Of a stretch of DNA of 64,000 nt, positions 15,507 through 25,040 are shown piece after piece. Made by a program: the position numbers and the translations under genes. The notes below the pieces were generated by a model. It saw only the letters and a list, made by a program, of their open reading frames with translations. It searched no databases and was not told the DNA's origin. How positions within the stretch are numbered: position 1 is the stretch's first letter; the number at the start of each line of letters is the position of its first letter. The stretch comes from Curvibacter delicatus NBRC 14919 (GTDB lineage Bacteria > Pseudomonadota > Gammaproteobacteria > Burkholderiales > Burkholderiaceae_C): NCBI RefSeq assembly GCF_001592265.1, contig NZ_BCWP01000008.1, positions 50,655 through 114,654 of the forward strand. The letters are read 5' to 3'.

Positions 15507-17729
15507 TCATCGAACGCGGATCGGCAAGGACACCTGCGGCTGGATCGGCACGAGAGTCTTGGCGTAAGCGCGCAGGATGTCGTTGTAGAGATCGGCGTGC
15601 TTCGGGGCTTCAACGGAGAGGATCAGTGCATATCGGATCTTCTCAGCCCCGGTGGCCCGGCCGCCACCATCTCGGGCGTTGTAATGGATATCAAACACAG
15701 GGTTCTTGAGGCTCGCCCCTCGGAAGGTCTTGAAGCCGTGGAGCACGGTTTCCCACTTGCCCTGATCAGACCGGCGCTCCTGCTCAGTGGCAAACTTCTT
15801 TAAGTCGAAAAAGCCCTTGGTGTCGGCATTGCTCTTGCCGTCCTTGACCTTCTCGTCGTTGGGACGGAAGACAATTTCGAGACCGGCCTTGGTGTAGGCC
15901 GCAGCATCCTGGGGATCGGTGGGAGATGCGTAGCAGAAGGTAGCCTTCAAGCGGACATTGCCCGTCAAACCCTCCTTCGGCAGCGGCAAGCTGGCACGCA
16001 GGTATTTGCTGGGTTTGAGCTCTCCTTGGTAGACCACTCGGGCCACACCATCCGGACAGGTGATGATGTCGAAGGTGTCCTCCGGAATCTTGCCCCAGCC
16101 CACCTCGATTGGGTCATGTTTGCCAGGATCGGCCGCATGGACCAACAAGGCCTTGATCGCAAGAGGCGTCAGGTTAGCGCCCAGAATCGCACGGATGCCA
16201 ACTGCACTGCGTAGCAGGTACGGCGCAGCGAAGCTGGTACCGAGCTGTGGTGTCAGGACTGGCTTTGCACTCGGCGCAAGGACATGGAAGTATTTGGACG
16301 CCGGGTTGCCACCAAAGGCCATCAGGTCCGGCTTAACAACGCCAGGGCTACGGCCTGGACCAATCGCGCTGTAAGGTGCGCGCGCCCAACCTGAGCCGGT
16401 GTCATCGGCCGCACCAACCGCGAGCGCATTCACGCAATCCGACGGAACCTGCACACGGCTGTACCCGAGTGCGCGGTCGCGCTCCCCGTTGTTACCCACG
16501 GCGATGGTCATAAGTGTGTCGCCATCACTCAGCAGGTCATCGATAACAGACGTCCAGGCATGGACCTCTTGATCCTCTACTTCGAGCTCAGGCCCCAAAC
16601 TCAGGTTTATGAATTCGTAAGACCGCGACAGAAGAACCTGCTCGATGAGACCGAGCGTGCGATAAAGCTCCAACGGGTCTTCGCCGTTCGATTCCTGGTC
16701 GAGTACACGCAAATGGTCCACTGGGGCAAACGGTCTGGCAGCACTACCGTTAGGCTGGATCGGTCCGAACAGCAGGGCCGACGTTACTCCCAAGCCATGC
16801 TCCGCGCCATGCGGAGCATCCTCAGCGTCCTCGTCGAGCTTTCGGTACGAGCGCAACCAAGGACCGATCGGGTGATGATCTGGCAAGCCGCCATCCAGGA
16901 TGGCAACGCGAGGCTCAGACGAAAGGGCCTGTTCGGTGGGGAGGCTACACCCAACCGAAGGACCACCGCTACGCTGTAAAGGTCGGATACCGCGCAGCTT
17001 AGGCACCGGCCGGATCACACGAACGAAAGCGAATCGCGCCAAGTCCTCCACATCGCTTGGCTTCCCCTCGACCGGAACGAACCACAGGTTGCCGGCGACG
17101 AAATCAAACTCGCTGTGGGTCTTAACGCCCGCACGTTGGGCAAACTTCACGAATGCCTTTTGAACAAGCCCCGGGTCTTCGTCCGGCAGCAGATGAAGAC
17201 CCACTTCGAAGAATCGATCCTTTGGGCCGCCCAGACTAACGATGCGCTCGGCCGGGGCAAACGCAGCGAACTGTTCAATGTGAGTTAGATCACTGCCCTC
17301 GTCAGACTCAGCATCGATAGTTTCCGTCCACTGCGAGAGGTTGCGAAAAGCTTGACGCTTGCCAGCGACGAATAACTCAGTCGTCGTGGTCTCCTGCGGC
17401 TGCCCCTTGCGGGTCCAAGCCTGCGGCTTGACCTTGACGGTACGGCTGCCGATGGACTCCAGCCCCGTGCTACGCAACAGCCCGCTCGGGAAGTAAGAGC
17501 GAGCGATGAAGCTGGGATTCATCATCAACCGCGCCACGACAAAGTCGCCCGGACAAGCGTCAGCTGGCAGTTCATCCAGCGCCTGGGCAGTACGACGGAA
17601 CTGAGGAACCAACAGTTCTCGCGCCTGTGCGAAGGTGTAGACCTCGGCCTTGCCGGGCATGCGCCGCGGTCCGACGATGTCGTGGGTCAGCAGCTCACCC
17701 CGACCGATCAGGAAATTGGCTTGGCTCAT
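15507..17729 (-). CDS. Subtilisin-like serine protease (S8 family)
   Basis: This 740-aa protein has a full subtilase triad: Asp in VAILDGGLPDHH (about 274), His in AEHGLGVTSALLFG (about 309) and Ser in GTSFAAPYL (about 497), plus the oxyanion Asn in AVGNNGE (about 411). No signal peptide is seen at the N-terminus (MSQANFLIGRGELLT), so it should act in the cytoplasm. The first 260 residues are a large non-catalytic region, and the C-terminal 200 residues form another accessory domain. The ATG overlaps the AAA gene by 4 bp. Together these suggest an intracellular protease whose activity is gated by the AAA partner, for example after sensing infection. Confidence 0.88.
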   Translation of the reverse strand: MSQANFLIGRGELLTHDIVGPRRMPGKAEVYTFAQARELLVPQFRRTAQALDELPADACPGDFVVARLMMNPSFIARSYFPSGLLRSTGLESIGSRTVKVKPQAWTRKGQPQETTTTELFVAGKRQAFRNLSQWTETIDAESDEGSDLTHIEQFAAFAPAERIVSLGGPKDRFFEVGLHLLPDEDPGLVQKAFVKFAQRAGVKTHSEFDFVAGNLWFVPVEGKPSDVEDLARFAFVRVIRPVPKLRGIRPLQRSGGPSVGCSLPTEQALSSEPRVAILDGGLPDHHPIGPWLRSYRKLDEDAEDAPHGAEHGLGVTSALLFGPIQPNGSAARPFAPVDHLRVLDQESNGEDPLELYRTLGLIEQVLLSRSYEFINLSLGPELEVEDQEVHAWTSVIDDLLSDGDTLMTIAVGNNGERDRALGYSRVQVPSDCVNALAVGAADDTGSGWARAPYSAIGPGRSPGVVKPDLMAFGGNPASKYFHVLAPSAKPVLTPQLGTSFAAPYLLRSAVGIRAILGANLTPLAIKALLVHAADPGKHDPIEVGWGKIPEDTFDIITCPDGVARVVYQGELKPSKYLRASLPLPKEGLTGNVRLKATFCYASPTDPQDAAAYTKAGLEIVFRPNDEKVKDGKSNADTKGFFDLKKFATEQERRSDQGKWETVLHGFKTFRGASLKNPVFDIHYNARDGGGRATGAEKIRYALILSVEAPKHADLYNDILRAYAKTLVPIQPQVSLPIRVR

Positions 17730-18889
17730 GCGTTAGCCTTTCTCGCTCGTACGCTCTTCCGGGGCGCAGGGATATCGTTGGTGTACTTGCGAATGGTGTC
17801 CCGACTCACGCCCGTGATGTCGGAGACGGCGTGTTGGGACAGGCGAGTCTGCCTGGCCAGCATCACGGCAAGATCGATGCGGCCCTGCCTATCGAGTGCC
17901 AGTGCGCGCGCCTTTATGAAGTCCTCGACCAGATCGGCATCGGTAGTCGTGCCCAGGGCCACAGCTCGCCGGAAACGCTGCACATCGCGCTCGATATCGC
18001 TAAACGAGTGCCCCGCGAATGCAAAAACCAGGATGTCAATCCAGCGCGCAAAAAGGGCGTAGTCCGGCCCTAGGAATCGTTTGATGGCCTCCTTAACGGC
18101 CTGCTCATCAGGCGTCTTGAACTCCACCACCAAATCGAAACGGCGCCACAACGCCGGATCGATCAGCTCCGGGTGGTTTGTGGCCGCCAGCAACACGCTG
18201 CTGGCAGGCCATTCGTCGACCTCCTGCAGGATCACCGTGACCAAGCGCTTGAGCTCGCCCACGTCGGTGTCATCACTGCGACGCTTGGCAATGGCGTCGA
18301 TCTCATCCAACAGCAGCACGCAGGGTTCGCGCTTTGCAAAGTCGATAGCCGCCCGCAGGTTGGCACCGCTTTTACCCAGCAGACTGCTCATTACGGCAGT
18401 CAGATCTAGCACGTACAGCGGCACCTTCAGCTGCGTGGCTAACCAACGTGCCGTGAGCGTCTTACCGACCCCGGGCGGTCCGACAAAGATGGCGGAGCGG
18501 GTCGGGGTCAGTCCCATGGCAAGCAGCCGATCACTCTGTCGCCGCTCGGCAACGAGCTGCCCCAAGGTCTCCTCAACGTCACTGGATAGCAGCGGCGCGT
18601 CTCTCGTCGGTTCGTCTTTAAACAGTTTCAAGAGCGAGAGGCGGGATTCATCATCGACCGGCAGGGCTTGAGCTGTCGGCTGCGAAGGCGAGAACTTGCG
18701 CATGGGTGAGACGCTGCGTGCCGGCTTCGACTTCAGGAACAGCTCGAGTTGCTCAGCCAAGTCGGGCGCCGTTCCGCGGTACTTGCGGACCAGCCGTGCT
18801 GCGAACAGGCGCACATCTTCCGTCTGCTCGGCCAGAGCCAGACGCACCATCTGGGCTAAATCCGCCTGCTCTTCTTTCATTTCGCCCAT
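17726..18889 (-). CDS. AAA+ ATPase partner of the subtilisin-like protease
   Basis: This 387-aa protein has an N-terminal helical domain, Walker A GPPGVGKT (about residue 134), Walker B CVLLLDEIDAIAKRR (about 190), sensor region LLAATNHPELIDPALWRRFD (FtsH/CDC48-like) and a C-terminal helix-turn-helix (SQHAVSDITGVSRDTIRKY, about 350-375). I chose ATG 18889 because the sequence further upstream (in-frame GTG 18934 and ATG 18928) encodes an AT-rich stretch (MIFIYINQQ) that looks like promoter DNA. It is the first gene of the four-gene operon and is translationally coupled to the protease. A remodelling ATPase that delivers substrates to, or activates, the protease is the likely role. Confidence 0.82.
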   Translation of the reverse strand: MGEMKEEQADLAQMVRLALAEQTEDVRLFAARLVRKYRGTAPDLAEQLELFLKSKPARSVSPMRKFSPSQPTAQALPVDDESRLSLLKLFKDEPTRDAPLLSSDVEETLGQLVAERRQSDRLLAMGLTPTRSAIFVGPPGVGKTLTARWLATQLKVPLYVLDLTAVMSSLLGKSGANLRAAIDFAKREPCVLLLDEIDAIAKRRSDDTDVGELKRLVTVILQEVDEWPASSVLLAATNHPELIDPALWRRFDLVVEFKTPDEQAVKEAIKRFLGPDYALFARWIDILVFAFAGHSFSDIERDVQRFRRAVALGTTTDADLVEDFIKARALALDRQGRIDLAVMLARQTRLSQHAVSDITGVSRDTIRKYTNDIPAPRKSVRARKANA

Positions 18890-18909
18890 CACTTCTGTAA
18901 CTTGTTGAT

Positions 18910-18941
18910 TTATATAGATAAAAATCATGTCCACTTTGGAC
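18910..18941 (-). promoter_or_regulatory. Candidate promoter/operator of the AAA-protease-sigma operon
   Basis: Upstream of the chosen AAA start, the minus strand has an AT-rich -10-like TATATA. Next to it is an inverted repeat GTCCA-CTT-TGGAC at 18929-18941 (5-bp perfect arms), a candidate operator. The whole non-coding gap to the BREX helicase gene is about 130 bp, so promoter and operator must lie here. Confidence 0.45.
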
Positions 18942-19018
18942 TAAGATGATTATCCCACAAATCAAAGCAAGACTGACTAACGACGCCAAGGTCAGTGACG
19001 GTGATGCTTTTCGACTGA

Positions 19019-21037
19019 CTAGAGCGTGGACACAAACAAGCGAGCAGCAATAGTGCGAGAGAGGAGGTCTGCAGGCACACAGTCTGCAAACTTGACTCCA
19101 TCGGCCAGCTGCGCGACATCCTCCAAGGTCAGCTGGGCACCTGACTCCTTGCTGGTCTGGGAAGCCAGTAAGGCTGCCGGCGCCTGAACGCTGAGCGCGT
19201 CAAATTTGACCTTCCTCCCCGCAGACGAAGCGGTACGGGCATAGGTCCGGTTCTGCTTTGTGCCGGCAAAGGTCCAGGTGCGAACCTGATTGCCTTCAGC
19301 TCTGGTCATGAAGTCGGCGTCTGGAGACAACGCCAGTTCCTCCTGCAACGCAGAAAGCTCGGACTTGCCACGTAACGAGAGGTGGACTGCGGGCGGCACT
19401 CCGTGAATGAGGGCAGCCCGAATGCCCTGGCAAACCTCACGGCTCAGGCTGCGGGCACCGCCCATCCACCGAGCCTTGCCGCCTTCTTTCGCCGGCTCCA
19501 GCCAGACGATCTTTTTGGACCACTCGATTTCTTTGACCGTCCAGCTTCGACCCGCCAAGAGCAAGAGCCGCTGAGGTTCATCACCAGTAAGTACCGTGGG
19601 GTCGATGTAGCCCACCTCGGCACTGCCATGCCGGCCAGTCAGGAGTTGCGCCCCACTGAATGACGCCAACAGGTCTCGGTAATGCCCACGGCCGTAGTCG
19701 CGCTCAGCCTGGGGACCGATACGCAACAGCCCCTCGCTGGAATCCAGGTACCCCTGCTGCACCATATGGGTCACCATCAACTGAAAGCCGTCTTCAGGCA
19801 ACTCAGGGAAGCAGCGCGACAAAAGTGCGATGACATCGCTGGCTGGCCACTCACCGTGCTCCAGTGTGGAAACGAGGATTTGTTGCCCAACGATGGGCCA
19901 GGGCTCATCCGGAGGCCGCGCCGATTCGACCCAAGACTGGGACCACAGCTGAGTGACTCCCAAAGCCAACATGAAAGCATCCTGGTTCGTCGTGAGGAAC
20001 AAGCAGTTCCTCACACCGCCCGTCCTCCGCCCGGTTCGCCCCATGCGCTGAAGGAAGGACGACACCGTGGACGGCGAATCGATCTGAATCACACGATCCA
20101 AATCTCCGACGTCGATGCCCAACTCCAGAGTCGATGTCGCAACGATCACGCAGTCCTTTTCTTCAGCGAATGCCGCTTCGGCCTGCTTGCGCTCCGCCGC
20201 GCTCAGCGATGCATGGCTCACGAAGGTCCGGACATCCTTGGCGCGCAACATACTGCTCAGCTGTTCTGCGCTGCTGCGTGAATCGCAAAACACCAGCCTT
20301 TTTTCACCTCGGTGGAGGCGCGAAATCACCGTTGCTGCGTTTTCGAGGCTGCCTACGTGATCGATCGTGACATCGGCATCGGTGCTTACGGTGGCGGTAC
20401 CGACAACCTGCCGCGCCCCCACTGGCGCGAACCATTGCAAAAGCTCTTGTGGGTTGCTGACCGTTGCAGACAGACCGATTCGTTGCAGCGGTTGCGGCAG
20501 GTAATGCTCTAGCCGCTGCAGTACCGAACGCATGTGCCACCCCCGATCATCAGCGGCAAAGGCGTGCAGCTCATCCACCACAACGGCCCGCAGATTGCCA
20601 AACCAGGTTGGCCGATCCACGCGCACGGAAATCAGCATCGCCTCAATGGACTCCGGCGTCGTCAGAAGAATGTCGGGCGCCTCTTTCATCGCCTTCATCT
20701 TCCGCGACTGCGAAACGTCGCCGTGCCAAACCGCTACTGTTCGACCCACCAGTCCAGCGTAATGGGTCAGTCTCTGCTCAAGATTGTTGAGCAGCGCCTT
20801 GATGGGGCAGATGTACAAGACACTGGTGCCCGCCCAAGACTCTCTCAACATTTTGGACAGGATCGGGATGGCTGCCGCCTCCGTCTTTCCGCCCGCCGTA
20901 GGTGCCAGCAACAGGCAGTGTGCTCCGGCATGAATCGGCGCAATGGCCGCCAGCTGGGTGGGACGCAGGGTACTCCAGCCCAGCGTGTTGACGACGTGGT
21001 ACTGAAGGGATGGGTGCAGCTGCTCGAATTCGCTCAC
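19019..21037 (-). CDS. brxHI: BREX type 2 helicase BrxHI (Lhr-like DEAD/DEAH)
   Basis: This 672-aa superfamily 2 helicase has Walker A LLLAPTAGGKT (residues about 43-52), motif II VVDELHAF (DELH, about 155) and motif VI-type QRMGRTGRR. The early QxxAI pattern fits the Lhr-like group. It is the last gene of the BREX operon and overlaps brxD by 4 bp. In type 2 BREX, BrxHI is one of the six defining genes; its exact step in blocking phage replication is not settled. Confidence 0.9.
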   Translation of the reverse strand: MSEFEQLHPSLQYHVVNTLGWSTLRPTQLAAIAPIHAGAHCLLLAPTAGGKTEAAAIPILSKMLRESWAGTSVLYICPIKALLNNLEQRLTHYAGLVGRTVAVWHGDVSQSRKMKAMKEAPDILLTTPESIEAMLISVRVDRPTWFGNLRAVVVDELHAFAADDRGWHMRSVLQRLEHYLPQPLQRIGLSATVSNPQELLQWFAPVGARQVVGTATVSTDADVTIDHVGSLENAATVISRLHRGEKRLVFCDSRSSAEQLSSMLRAKDVRTFVSHASLSAAERKQAEAAFAEEKDCVIVATSTLELGIDVGDLDRVIQIDSPSTVSSFLQRMGRTGRRTGGVRNCLFLTTNQDAFMLALGVTQLWSQSWVESARPPDEPWPIVGQQILVSTLEHGEWPASDVIALLSRCFPELPEDGFQLMVTHMVQQGYLDSSEGLLRIGPQAERDYGRGHYRDLLASFSGAQLLTGRHGSAEVGYIDPTVLTGDEPQRLLLLAGRSWTVKEIEWSKKIVWLEPAKEGGKARWMGGARSLSREVCQGIRAALIHGVPPAVHLSLRGKSELSALQEELALSPDADFMTRAEGNQVRTWTFAGTKQNRTYARTASSAGRKVKFDALSVQAPAALLASQTSKESGAQLTLEDVAQLADGVKFADCVPADLLSRTIAARLFVSTL

Positions 21038-22344
21038 AGCTCGATGTCGTCCACGGAATTCGCACTGGCCGCCGCACGCTCGGACGCGGACATTTCGCTC
21101 TCGGAAAGCGTAAGCGAATAGTGCTGCCGCGGATCAAAGTCCGGATGCAAGTCCACTCGATCCAGAACGTCTGCCACCAGCTTCTTCAAAAACAGCCGCG
21201 GTGCCACGCCGACCTTGCCTCCGAGCCCCCCCGCCACGGCACGGGCGAGGGTGTCCAGGTATGCGTCATCGACAACCGATCGCAGGCGAGTTTCGTTCGC
21301 CCGCCCCTCCGCGTAGATGTCACGCACGCGGCGCCCGACGGACAAGAGCGCTGCATGGTCAAACGGCGCCAGTCGGATCTGCACCGCGCGGGGGTTGTCG
21401 AACCTCCGGTCAGTGCCAAAGTCAACATGCAGTCTCTGCGCCAGGGGGGCCAACCGCTGTACGCCCTGTGGACCGTCATAGAAGGCAGGTGTACCGGTGA
21501 TGACCAGGTAGAGCCCAGGGTAGCGACCCGCATCAATCTCATCGATCCACTGCCGCAGAGCATTGAGCCCCTTTTCGCGAGTGTCGGTACGCATGCGCTG
21601 CAAGGTCTCTACTTCATCGAGAACCAGCACCAACCCAGAGAAGCCGCTGTCACGCAGGATCGTGAGCAGGCCAACCAGGAAGTTGCTGGCCCCAAAGTGG
21701 TCCAAATCGCCCTTGATACCTGCGGCACGCTTGACGCTGGCCGCCACGTTAGGCTGACCTGCCAGCCAGCTGATCAGACCCTCGGCCAGCATGCCGTCGT
21801 TGCTCGCCAAAGCCTGGCGATAGGTTCGAAGCACAGCGGAGAACGCCGGTGCCGTCTTGCTGATGGTGCTCAGGCGCGCCTCCATGAGCGCATCCGTCCG
21901 CTTCAGAAGGTCTTGCGCATCGTCCGGGTCTACCGAAGGGTCCGCCAGAACATCCTGCTCCAGCGCGTAAAACCAGCCGTCAATCACGCTTCTGAAAGCA
22001 CCGCTGGCCATGTCGGCCGTCCCGAGGTGCTCTACCAGGCGCCGATAGACCGTTTCCAGCCGATGCAGGGGTGTCTCGGTTTCATTGATCTGTACCTCTG
22101 TTGCGGCGAACCCTTTGCTGCGCGCCCGCTCCTGCAGCCAGCGGCCGAAAAAGGTCTTGCCAGTGCCGTACTCGCCGCGGACAGCCTTAAATCCTCCGCG
22201 GCCTGTCGCCACCAAATCGAGCTCTTCATTGAGGGTGGACGCAAACGTCTCAATCCCAACGGCAAGCGCATCCAGGCCACTGTTGGGCACAGTGCCACGG
22301 CGCAGAGCGCTGACGATGTCTTCCCGTCGAGCTGCGCTGATCAT
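21034..22344 (-). CDS. brxD: BREX type 2 ATP-binding protein BrxD
   Basis: This 436-aa P-loop protein has Walker A RGEYGTGKT (residues about 56-64), Walker B LVLVLDEVETL (about 238) and the sensor segment YLVITGTPAFYDGPQG, which is typical of BrxD. It starts MISAARREDIVSALRRGTVP, as family members do, and has normal length. Its ends overlap pglZ upstream and brxHI downstream by 4 bp each, so the three are translationally coupled. Confidence 0.92.
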   Translation of the reverse strand: MISAARREDIVSALRRGTVPNSGLDALAVGIETFASTLNEELDLVATGRGGFKAVRGEYGTGKTFFGRWLQERARSKGFAATEVQINETETPLHRLETVYRRLVEHLGTADMASGAFRSVIDGWFYALEQDVLADPSVDPDDAQDLLKRTDALMEARLSTISKTAPAFSAVLRTYRQALASNDGMLAEGLISWLAGQPNVAASVKRAAGIKGDLDHFGASNFLVGLLTILRDSGFSGLVLVLDEVETLQRMRTDTREKGLNALRQWIDEIDAGRYPGLYLVITGTPAFYDGPQGVQRLAPLAQRLHVDFGTDRRFDNPRAVQIRLAPFDHAALLSVGRRVRDIYAEGRANETRLRSVVDDAYLDTLARAVAGGLGGKVGVAPRLFLKKLVADVLDRVDLHPDFDPRQHYSLTLSESEMSASERAAASANSVDDIEL

Positions 22345-25040
22345 GACAATCCCCCCTGCGTAGGCAACCTGAACTGCTGGCGCAGCAGGGTCATGTTGAG
22401 TTCAACTGATCCTGCGGTCTCATCAACGGTGAGCACCGGTGCCTGGTCTACGTTCAGCATCCGTCGCACGGCACTCAGCAGCCCACCCATCCGAACCTCG
22501 GCCAGCGACAGCCGATTTGCCAAGGCCGTCCGAGACAGCTTTCCACCACGTTCCGACAGCGCCTCGAGCAGCAGCCTCATCTTGTCGTCGGGCAACGCGA
22601 CACGTGCTGCCAGTTGTCGCTGCGAGGCGTAAATCGGACTGGCCAGCAGGAGCCCAATCCAGTCTTGGGGGGCGCTGTCAGCTGTTGACGGCGGCAAATC
22701 GACAGCGGCAAACAGCCCTGGCTGCGCTTCTGTCGGCACCGTCTTCTTGCGTGTGGGCTTGGCTTGCGGAGCTGCCACAGCGACTGCGCCTTTGGGCTGT
22801 AGAAATGGCGGCAGTTCCCACCAATCCGGTTGAGTGGGTGGAGCGGGATTCCAGCCCGGGAGGTTCGAGCCCAGGGGAGCGAACAGGCTTAAGGGCACCG
22901 TCAACTCCTGCGGTGACAGGCCGCCGTGGTAGCCGTTCTTGCGGCCCGCATACCGGCTGCTTTCCCCCCAAAGGCACACCACCGCATTCGAGCCATCGCT
23001 GGTGACCACGCGCCCCCCGCTGACGGCCATTTCTTGGGGTGAGGCGGCGGTACGTCCCAAGCGCCAGCGATCACTCTCCCCGCCCGGAATCTGCGTCGTG
23101 CCATCTTCCAGCAGATGACCGTGGTCCGCAGTGATGATCACCACGCGACGGGCTTCACGCGCCTCGCGCAACAAGGGCAACAGCAGTCGCAGATCCTCCA
23201 ATGCCCATCGCTGGTTCAGTTGATCAGGCCCGCTGAGATGATCGTCCACCGCGTTGTAGACCACCCCGACAACCTGCTGCTTCGGGTTAGCGATGGCCGA
23301 ACGAACTTCCGATGCAAGACTTCCGCCGTCGGCCAAGTCCCCCTTGTGAAAGAGCTTGGGGGCAAGTTCCGCTCGACTGACAGCCATCAGCGCCGGATGC
23401 GACGCAAATCCGGGCTTCTCTTGCGCCTGGTTACCGGTGGTCAGCCGCCCACACAGCAAGCTGGTCCGACTGACCTCGGTGATCGTCGGGATAGCCGCCA
23501 TTCCAACGAACGGCATGCCCTGCGCGGTCGGCACCAATTCAGTCCAGCCGTGAGTGGATGCCCGTGCAAACAGTTCGCGGAAGATGCTGTTGCTCAAACC
23601 ATCCATCACCAACAGCAACGTGGGTTGAACTGCCGCAATCGGGGCGACCACACGCTCCAAAACCTGCTCGAGCAGGACAACTCGACCGCTGTTAGCGGGG
23701 GGCTGAGTGTTCCACTGCACGAGCGCATGGGCAAAAGACTTGGCGAATCCATCCCGCCGAGCAATCGCTGCCCGGCGACAGGCAGCATAGGCCTCGGACA
23801 ATTCGCTGAGTTCATCCCCACCCAACAACCTGAAGCGGGCCCAATCCACATAAGCCCCCTCGTCCGCTTGCCACTCAACGGCATCCGGCAACGCCGCCCC
23901 TGAAGGCATCGGACTGATGAGCCAGCGAGCCAGGCGCCGCGCCATTTCGACACGCTCCTTGCGGGGAAGCTGGCTATTCATCAGCATGTGCCTCAAGGCA
24001 CGGTCAGCATGCAACTCCACCTGCTGCAGGTTCGCTTCGGTGGGCTCCGCTGCATGGGTACTCAGCGCCACCGCAAAGTCCGTCAGGCGTTGATCCAACG
24101 CCAACGGCAGGACATCGCTCAAATGCGCAAACTCCGAGATCCGAAGATCCTGGAGCAAGGCATCGGCGCGATCCAGTGCCGCACGACAGCCCTCCACACC
24201 GAGACTGCGCACGACCCGCTCCGCAGCCTCCGCCCACTCACGGCCTTCCTTGACGCCCACGTGCTGGTCATTGACGAACCGCTCCAGACGAATGGCCGCC
24301 TGACCCAAGGCCGTTTGCCCTTCGCCGTCGGGGGCGAAGATCACACCACTGACCAGTCCCAGGGACAGTGCATCCCCTGTACGTCCAGCCTGGATACACC
24401 CCAACACCATGGCGCCAGCAGCGCCGGATGTCTCCGCAAGCCAGCTCAAGATGGATGCCCGCATCGCAGCCGGCAAAGGCCCCAGCCTGGCCTCAGCCTC
24501 GGGCCTCAATGACCAGGTAAGCAAACTCACTGCGTCTGGTCGAGCCACCTCGATCCCCAGGAATCGGGCTAAAACCTCACGCCAGGCCGTCTCCAAGTCC
24601 AAAAAACCGTTGGCCACTGGCTGGTAATCACCCTGGGCCGCGCCGTCGATCAGGGCTTGAGGCATCCAGGCAAACCGGCCCAAACGCGCGTCCGTCTCCT
24701 TTGCCTGGAACATCACGCGGACGATGTCCCATCCTTCCGGCTGAAACACCCGGGCACGGGCCAAACGGGCTGCAATGTCCTCGGCTACTTCATGGGTGGA
24801 CAGTGGAGTGATCACCACCATGCCGGTGGTCGGATGCTTATGCTGTTCCAGTTCGCACAGAGCCTCGCGAATCGCCAGCGACGATTCGCACCACCGAATC
24901 GCAAACGGCCTTCCCAACGGACTGATCGAGTCCGGCCAGGCCTGTTTTGCCGTCGCTCGGATCGCAACCGCCTGCGCTGCCGGATCGCTGTCCAGCACGC
25001 GCTCCAGCTGCGCTTTGATCTGAGGCGTGGACAAACTCAT
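22341..25040 (-). CDS. pglZ: BREX type 2 phosphatase-like protein PglZ
   Basis: This 899-aa protein has an alkaline-phosphatase-superfamily core. A metal/nucleophile segment LLLVMDGLSNSIFRELF lies at about residue 475 and the second metal site VIITADHGHLLEDG at about 637. PglZ is the hallmark protein shared by all BREX types and is needed for defence. The 4-bp overlaps with pglY and brxD keep the operon tight. The C-terminal 200 residues contain a helical, winged-helix-like region (LAARVALPDDKMRLLLEALSERGGKLS), common in type 2 members. Confidence 0.93.
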   Translation of the reverse strand: MSLSTPQIKAQLERVLDSDPAAQAVAIRATAKQAWPDSISPLGRPFAIRWCESSLAIREALCELEQHKHPTTGMVVITPLSTHEVAEDIAARLARARVFQPEGWDIVRVMFQAKETDARLGRFAWMPQALIDGAAQGDYQPVANGFLDLETAWREVLARFLGIEVARPDAVSLLTWSLRPEAEARLGPLPAAMRASILSWLAETSGAAGAMVLGCIQAGRTGDALSLGLVSGVIFAPDGEGQTALGQAAIRLERFVNDQHVGVKEGREWAEAAERVVRSLGVEGCRAALDRADALLQDLRISEFAHLSDVLPLALDQRLTDFAVALSTHAAEPTEANLQQVELHADRALRHMLMNSQLPRKERVEMARRLARWLISPMPSGAALPDAVEWQADEGAYVDWARFRLLGGDELSELSEAYAACRRAAIARRDGFAKSFAHALVQWNTQPPANSGRVVLLEQVLERVVAPIAAVQPTLLLVMDGLSNSIFRELFARASTHGWTELVPTAQGMPFVGMAAIPTITEVSRTSLLCGRLTTGNQAQEKPGFASHPALMAVSRAELAPKLFHKGDLADGGSLASEVRSAIANPKQQVVGVVYNAVDDHLSGPDQLNQRWALEDLRLLLPLLREAREARRVVIITADHGHLLEDGTTQIPGGESDRWRLGRTAASPQEMAVSGGRVVTSDGSNAVVCLWGESSRYAGRKNGYHGGLSPQELTVPLSLFAPLGSNLPGWNPAPPTQPDWWELPPFLQPKGAVAVAAPQAKPTRKKTVPTEAQPGLFAAVDLPPSTADSAPQDWIGLLLASPIYASQRQLAARVALPDDKMRLLLEALSERGGKLSRTALANRLSLAEVRMGGLLSAVRRMLNVDQAPVLTVDETAGSVELNMTLLRQQFRLPTQGGLS

